Source of the DNA: Methylocystaceae bacterium UBA5192
GTDB taxonomy: Bacteria; Pseudomonadota; Alphaproteobacteria; Rhizobiales; Beijerinckiaceae
Direction: 5' to 3'
Assembly: GCA_002412985.1 (NCBI GenBank)
Contig: DHWC01000109.1
Coordinates: 1 to 8,840, forward strand
Length of the DNA stretch: 8,840 bases
This document shows, piece by piece, positions 6,567 to 8,840 of this stretch. Under the pieces are notes generated by a model. The model had not been told where the DNA came from. It saw nothing but the letters and a program-made list of their open reading frames with translations, and made no database searches. The translations under genes were made by a program, and so were the position numbers. The number at the start of each line of letters is the position of its first letter. The stretch's first letter is position 1.

Positions 6567-7376
6567 ATGAAGTCTGCAAAAGGTTTGATGCAGGGTAAGC
6601 GTGGGTTGATCATGGGCGTGGCGAATGATCACTCCATTGCCTATGGGATTGCATGTGTCCTCGCACGGCATGGGGCTGAGCTTGCTTTTACCTATCAAGG
6701 CGAGGCCTTGGGTCGCCGCGTTAAGCCGCTGGCTGAAGAACTTGGGTCTAGTCTTGTATTGCCGTGCGATGTTGAAAAAATCGAAGACGTCGATGCAGTT
6801 TTTTCTCGCCTCGCGCAAGAGTGGGGGGAGATAGACTTTTTAGTTCATTCCTTAGCCTACTCCGATAAGAATGAGCTGAAAGGTCTTTATGCGGATACTT
6901 CGCGTGAGAACTTTATTCGTACGATGCTCATTTCATGCTTCTCTTTCACTGAAGCAGCTAAACGCGCCGCGACATTAATGAAAAATGGCGGATCGATGAT
7001 CACAGTAAGTTTTGCTGGCGGTACTCATGTGATGCCAAATTATAATGTTATGGGCGTCGCGAAGGCGGCGCTCGACTCAAGCGTACGTTATTTGGCCGCC
7101 GATTATGGCGCTCGGGGCATCCGCGTGAATGCGTTGTCGCCCGGACCTGTGCGAACGATGGCGGGGGCCGGGATTACTGGCGCTCGTTCGATGGGAGCTT
7201 TCCAAAAACAACATTGTCCTTTGAGACGGATGATCACGCTTGATGAAATCGGTGGGTCAGCCTTGTATTTTCTTTCTGAATTATCTGGCGGCGTCACGGG
7301 CGACGTGCACGTTGTCGACGCTGGCTATAATATTATGCTACAGCCCCGTCCCGAAGATCTTAGTGTGAGTGACTGA
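6567..7376 (+). CDS. fabI: Enoyl-ACP reductase FabI (NADH)
   Basis: Cytosolic short-chain dehydrogenase/reductase that reduces trans-2-enoyl-ACP to acyl-ACP, the last step of each elongation cycle and the target of triclosan and diazaborine. The 269-residue protein has a FabI Rossmann motif, GVANDHSIAYGIA (17-29), and the FabI catalytic pair Tyr159 and Lys166 in NYNVMGVAK. By hand alignment with E. coli FabI, Phe149 stands at the place of Tyr146 and Ala97 at the place of Gly93, a triclosan-contact position. An AGAAAGAAG tract ends 4 nt before the ATG at 6567. The preceding 139 bp holds no gene and no promoter I could support, so read-through from fabB is likely. Confidence 0.95.
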   Translation: MKSAKGLMQGKRGLIMGVANDHSIAYGIACVLARHGAELAFTYQGEALGRRVKPLAEELGSSLVLPCDVEKIEDVDAVFSRLAQEWGEIDFLVHSLAYSDKNELKGLYADTSRENFIRTMLISCFSFTEAAKRAATLMKNGGSMITVSFAGGTHVMPNYNVMGVAKAALDSSVRYLAADYGARGIRVNALSPGPVRTMAGAGITGARSMGAFQKQHCPLRRMITLDEIGGSALYFLSELSGGVTGDVHVVDAGYNIMLQPRPEDLSVSD

Positions 7377-7386
7377 CGTTAAAAAT

Positions 7387-7425
7387 CATTTTTTCAGCCT
7401 AGCCATTTCTTACCCATTTTTTCAG
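7387..7425 (+). repeat. Two direct copies of an 11-bp T-rich sequence
   Basis: CATTTTTTCAG occurs at 7387-7397 and again at 7415-7425, 28 bp apart start to start, in the 131-bp gap between fabI and the kinase gene. The first copy also belongs to a loose A+T hairpin with CTGA at the fabI stop (7373-7376), which might weakly terminate fabI transcription. No strong terminator or promoter is evident in this gap. Confidence 0.4.
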
Positions 7426-7507
7426 AATACGGCAGCTGTAAAAGAGCTTTGAAATAAGCGTGTCATTTTCTCGCGGTAAGATGAGGCCTGTTCAAGGGCA
7501 AGAGCCA

Positions 7508-8668
7508 ATGCCGCAAGACGATCAAACAGGCGATAAGATCACTCAGCGCGTTTTTGCGTATTTGACGTCAGGCGGTGGGCGTTATCAAAAAATTGAACAG
7601 ATTAATGCGCCTTTAAATTGGCGCGATCAGACGCCTGATATTCTTGCCTCTGTGATTGAAGCTTTTCCTCAACCAGTTTTTGTTACGGATATTGGCACGC
7701 ACATTGTCGCCGCAAATTTATCTGCGCGCCAATTTGCGCCAGCGATGCGTTTAGGCGAACCGCTTTCTCGAAGTCTTCGCGCGCCGGACCTTTTGGATGC
7801 AGTAACGCGCGTACTTGCTGGAGGAGAGGCGGAGAAAACCTCCTGGTCAGAGAAAGCGCCTGTCGAGCGCTGGTTTGAAGCTCATATCGCACCCCTTAAA
7901 TGTGACGGCTACGAGCTTGCGAGCATGATCAGTTTGCATGATTTGACGCAAGCTAATCGTGTAGAACAAATGCGCGTCGATTTTATTGCGAACGCTAGCC
8001 ACGAATTACGCACGCCTCTGTCCTCCCTGCTTGGTTTTGTCGAAACGCTGCAGGGTCCTGCAAAAAATGATGAGATCGCGCGCGGGAAATTTTTGCGTAT
8101 CATGCGCGAACAAGCAGAACGCATGGCGCGATTAATTGACGATCTCTTATCCCTCTCGCGTATTGAACAGCACATGCATGTGCATCCAGCTACTCCCGTT
8201 GATTTAAGCTTACTTGTTGCGCATATCCTTGATACTTTGGCGCCTATAACTGAAGAAAACGCGATTGCGCTAAAATTAGATCTCGATCCGGGCGTGATTG
8301 TCCCCGGCGACCGAGATGAGTTAGCCCGCATTATTGAAAATCTGATCGAAAATGCGCTTAAATACGGCGCCAGCGAGCAGGGCGATCTGCCAATAGAAAT
8401 CTCTTTGAAACAAAGCGGGCGGTTTGTCGCTTTCGCTGTTCGGGATCATGGACCTGGCATCGCGTCAGCGCATATTCCTCGTTTGACGGAACGTTTTTAT
8501 CGTGTCGACGCAGGTAAAAGTCGGTCAAAAGGAGGGACGGGGCTTGGGTTGGCGATCGTCAAGCATATCGCCCTACGCCACCGCGGACGTTTGGTGATTG
8601 ACTCTCGTTTAGGAGAAGGGTCGCTGTTTAAGGTTATTCTTCCATCTGTTGAGATAATTTCAGACTAA
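7508..8668 (+). CDS. phoR: PhoR-like sensor histidine kinase without membrane segments
   Basis: Two-component histidine kinase, probably the phosphate-starvation sensor that phosphorylates PhoB. From the ATG at 7508 it has 386 residues. A PAS domain spans about 44-145. The dimerisation/phosphoacceptor domain has the H-box FIANASHELRTPLSSLLGFVETL with His165. The ATPase domain follows, with the N box IIENLIENALKYG (275-287), G1 DHGPGI (313-318), the F box LTERFYRVD (326-334) and G2 GGTGLGLAI (342-350). The H-box sequence and the PAS-HK order are those of PhoR. No hydrophobic stretch long enough for a membrane helix is present, whereas most PhoR proteins are anchored. Alternative in-frame starts are GTG 7460 and ATG 7481, neither adding a membrane helix. 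I prefer 7508 because AAGGG lies 9 nt upstream. The Pho box just downstream supports the PhoR name. Confidence 0.85.
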   Translation: MPQDDQTGDKITQRVFAYLTSGGGRYQKIEQINAPLNWRDQTPDILASVIEAFPQPVFVTDIGTHIVAANLSARQFAPAMRLGEPLSRSLRAPDLLDAVTRVLAGGEAEKTSWSEKAPVERWFEAHIAPLKCDGYELASMISLHDLTQANRVEQMRVDFIANASHELRTPLSSLLGFVETLQGPAKNDEIARGKFLRIMREQAERMARLIDDLLSLSRIEQHMHVHPATPVDLSLLVAHILDTLAPITEENAIALKLDLDPGVIVPGDRDELARIIENLIENALKYGASEQGDLPIEISLKQSGRFVAFAVRDHGPGIASAHIPRLTERFYRVDAGKSRSKGGTGLGLAIVKHIALRHRGRLVIDSRLGEGSLFKVILPSVEIISD

Positions 8669-8692
8669 ATAATTGATTTAATTTAATATAAA

Positions 8693-8748
8693 ATGTCATA
8701 TTAACTTCATTTAACTGTCATAAAACCCTCTTGCGGCATCGTTACAAC
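8693..8748 (+). promoter_or_regulatory. Tandem Pho box and PhoB-type promoter
   Basis: Four heptamers related to the PhoB half-site CTGTCAT lie in exact 11-bp register: ATGTCAT (8693-8699), ACTTCAT (8704-8710), CTGTCAT (8715-8721) and CCCTCTT (8726-8732), each separated by a 4-bp A/T spacer. Against the consensus they match at 6, 5, 7 and 4 of 7 positions. This is the layout of two adjacent Pho boxes. TACAAC (8743-8748) begins 10 nt after the last heptamer, where the -10 of a PhoB-activated promoter is expected. The next gene starts at 8810. Confidence 0.75.
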
Positions 8749-8809
8749 CTAGGCGGGGGGCGCTTGAGGCGTCGCTCGTAATTTTCTCGAGCATAAAAGA
8801 GATCGGCTA

Positions 8810-8840
8810 ATGATTTCCAAGATTTTAAGCCGCGGCGTTT
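8810..8840 (+). CDS. Start of a phosphate-regulated gene, possibly pstS (cut by window end)
   Basis: Only ten codons are visible, beginning MISKILSRGV. GAGA (8799-8802) lies 7 nt before the ATG, a fair ribosome binding site. The start, with a Lys and an Arg early on, would suit a signal peptide, but the hydrophobic core is beyond the window. A Pho box upstream and a PhoR-like kinase before it suggest the phosphate ABC transporter, with PstS or PstC as the likely product. The product cannot be identified from the residues present. Confidence 0.5.
   Translation, partial: MISKILSRGV

Noticed and set aside
7437..7466. A possible Pho box before the kinase gene: CTGTAAA, 4 nt, CTTTGAA, and then GTGTCAT
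   Set aside because: The first two heptamers match only 5 and 4 of 7 positions, and the third is one base out of the 11-bp register.
7909..8331. A 140-codon open frame antisense to the kinase gene
   Set aside because: It is a shadow of the kinase coding sequence, with an implausibly Ser/Arg-rich composition, no recognisable domain and no ribosome binding site.
8702..8714. A possible CtrA site: two TTAA elements near the Pho box
   Set aside because: The two TTAA elements are 6 bp apart instead of the 7 bp of the CtrA consensus, and they fall within the spacers of the Pho heptamers, which explain them better.

Overview
This window is an ordinary chromosomal core region of an alphaproteobacterium, most likely of the order Hyphomicrobiales (Rhizobiales). 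Three things point there: an alpha-type histidyl-tRNA synthetase, a Fur-family regulator of the Irr type next to fabA-fabB-fabI, and a PhoR-like kinase ahead of a phosphate-regulated gene. Base composition is near 50% GC by eye, low for the order. The family cannot be fixed from the sequence alone. There is no rRNA, tRNA, CRISPR array, transposase, integrase or phage gene, and I saw no frameshifted gene.

Layout. (1) hisS (24-1520, +) is complete and converges on a small secreted META-domain protein (1558-2043, -). (2) A glyoxylate/hydroxypyruvate reductase (2113-3108, -) lies upstream of the META gene on the same strand, and the two may share a transcript. (3) A secreted SH3-domain protein (3365-3895, +) is divergent from the reductase across 256 bp and ends 6 bp from the end of irr (3902-4357, -). 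(4) irr and fabA are divergent across 287 bp with two compact palindromic regions. One sits on a candidate irr -10 element and the other on a candidate fabA -35 element. (5) fabA, fabB and fabI (4645-7376, +) form the unsaturated and saturated fatty acid synthesis block. (6) A soluble PhoR-like histidine kinase (7508-8668, +) follows. (7) Downstream is a 40-bp tandem Pho box (four heptamers at an exact 11-bp period) and the first ten codons of another gene, possibly pstS.

How the genes work together. FabA makes the cis-3-decenoyl-ACP branch point, FabB elongates it, and FabI performs the final reduction of each elongation cycle, so 4645-7376 sets membrane lipid composition. Irr is an iron- and haem-responsive regulator that shares this upstream region. 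The kinase and the Pho box belong to the phosphate-starvation response.

No new system was found. The observations most worth checking are the tandem Pho box, the two promoter palindromes, the missing membrane anchor of the PhoR-like kinase, and the active-site differences from E. coli in FabI and HisRS.
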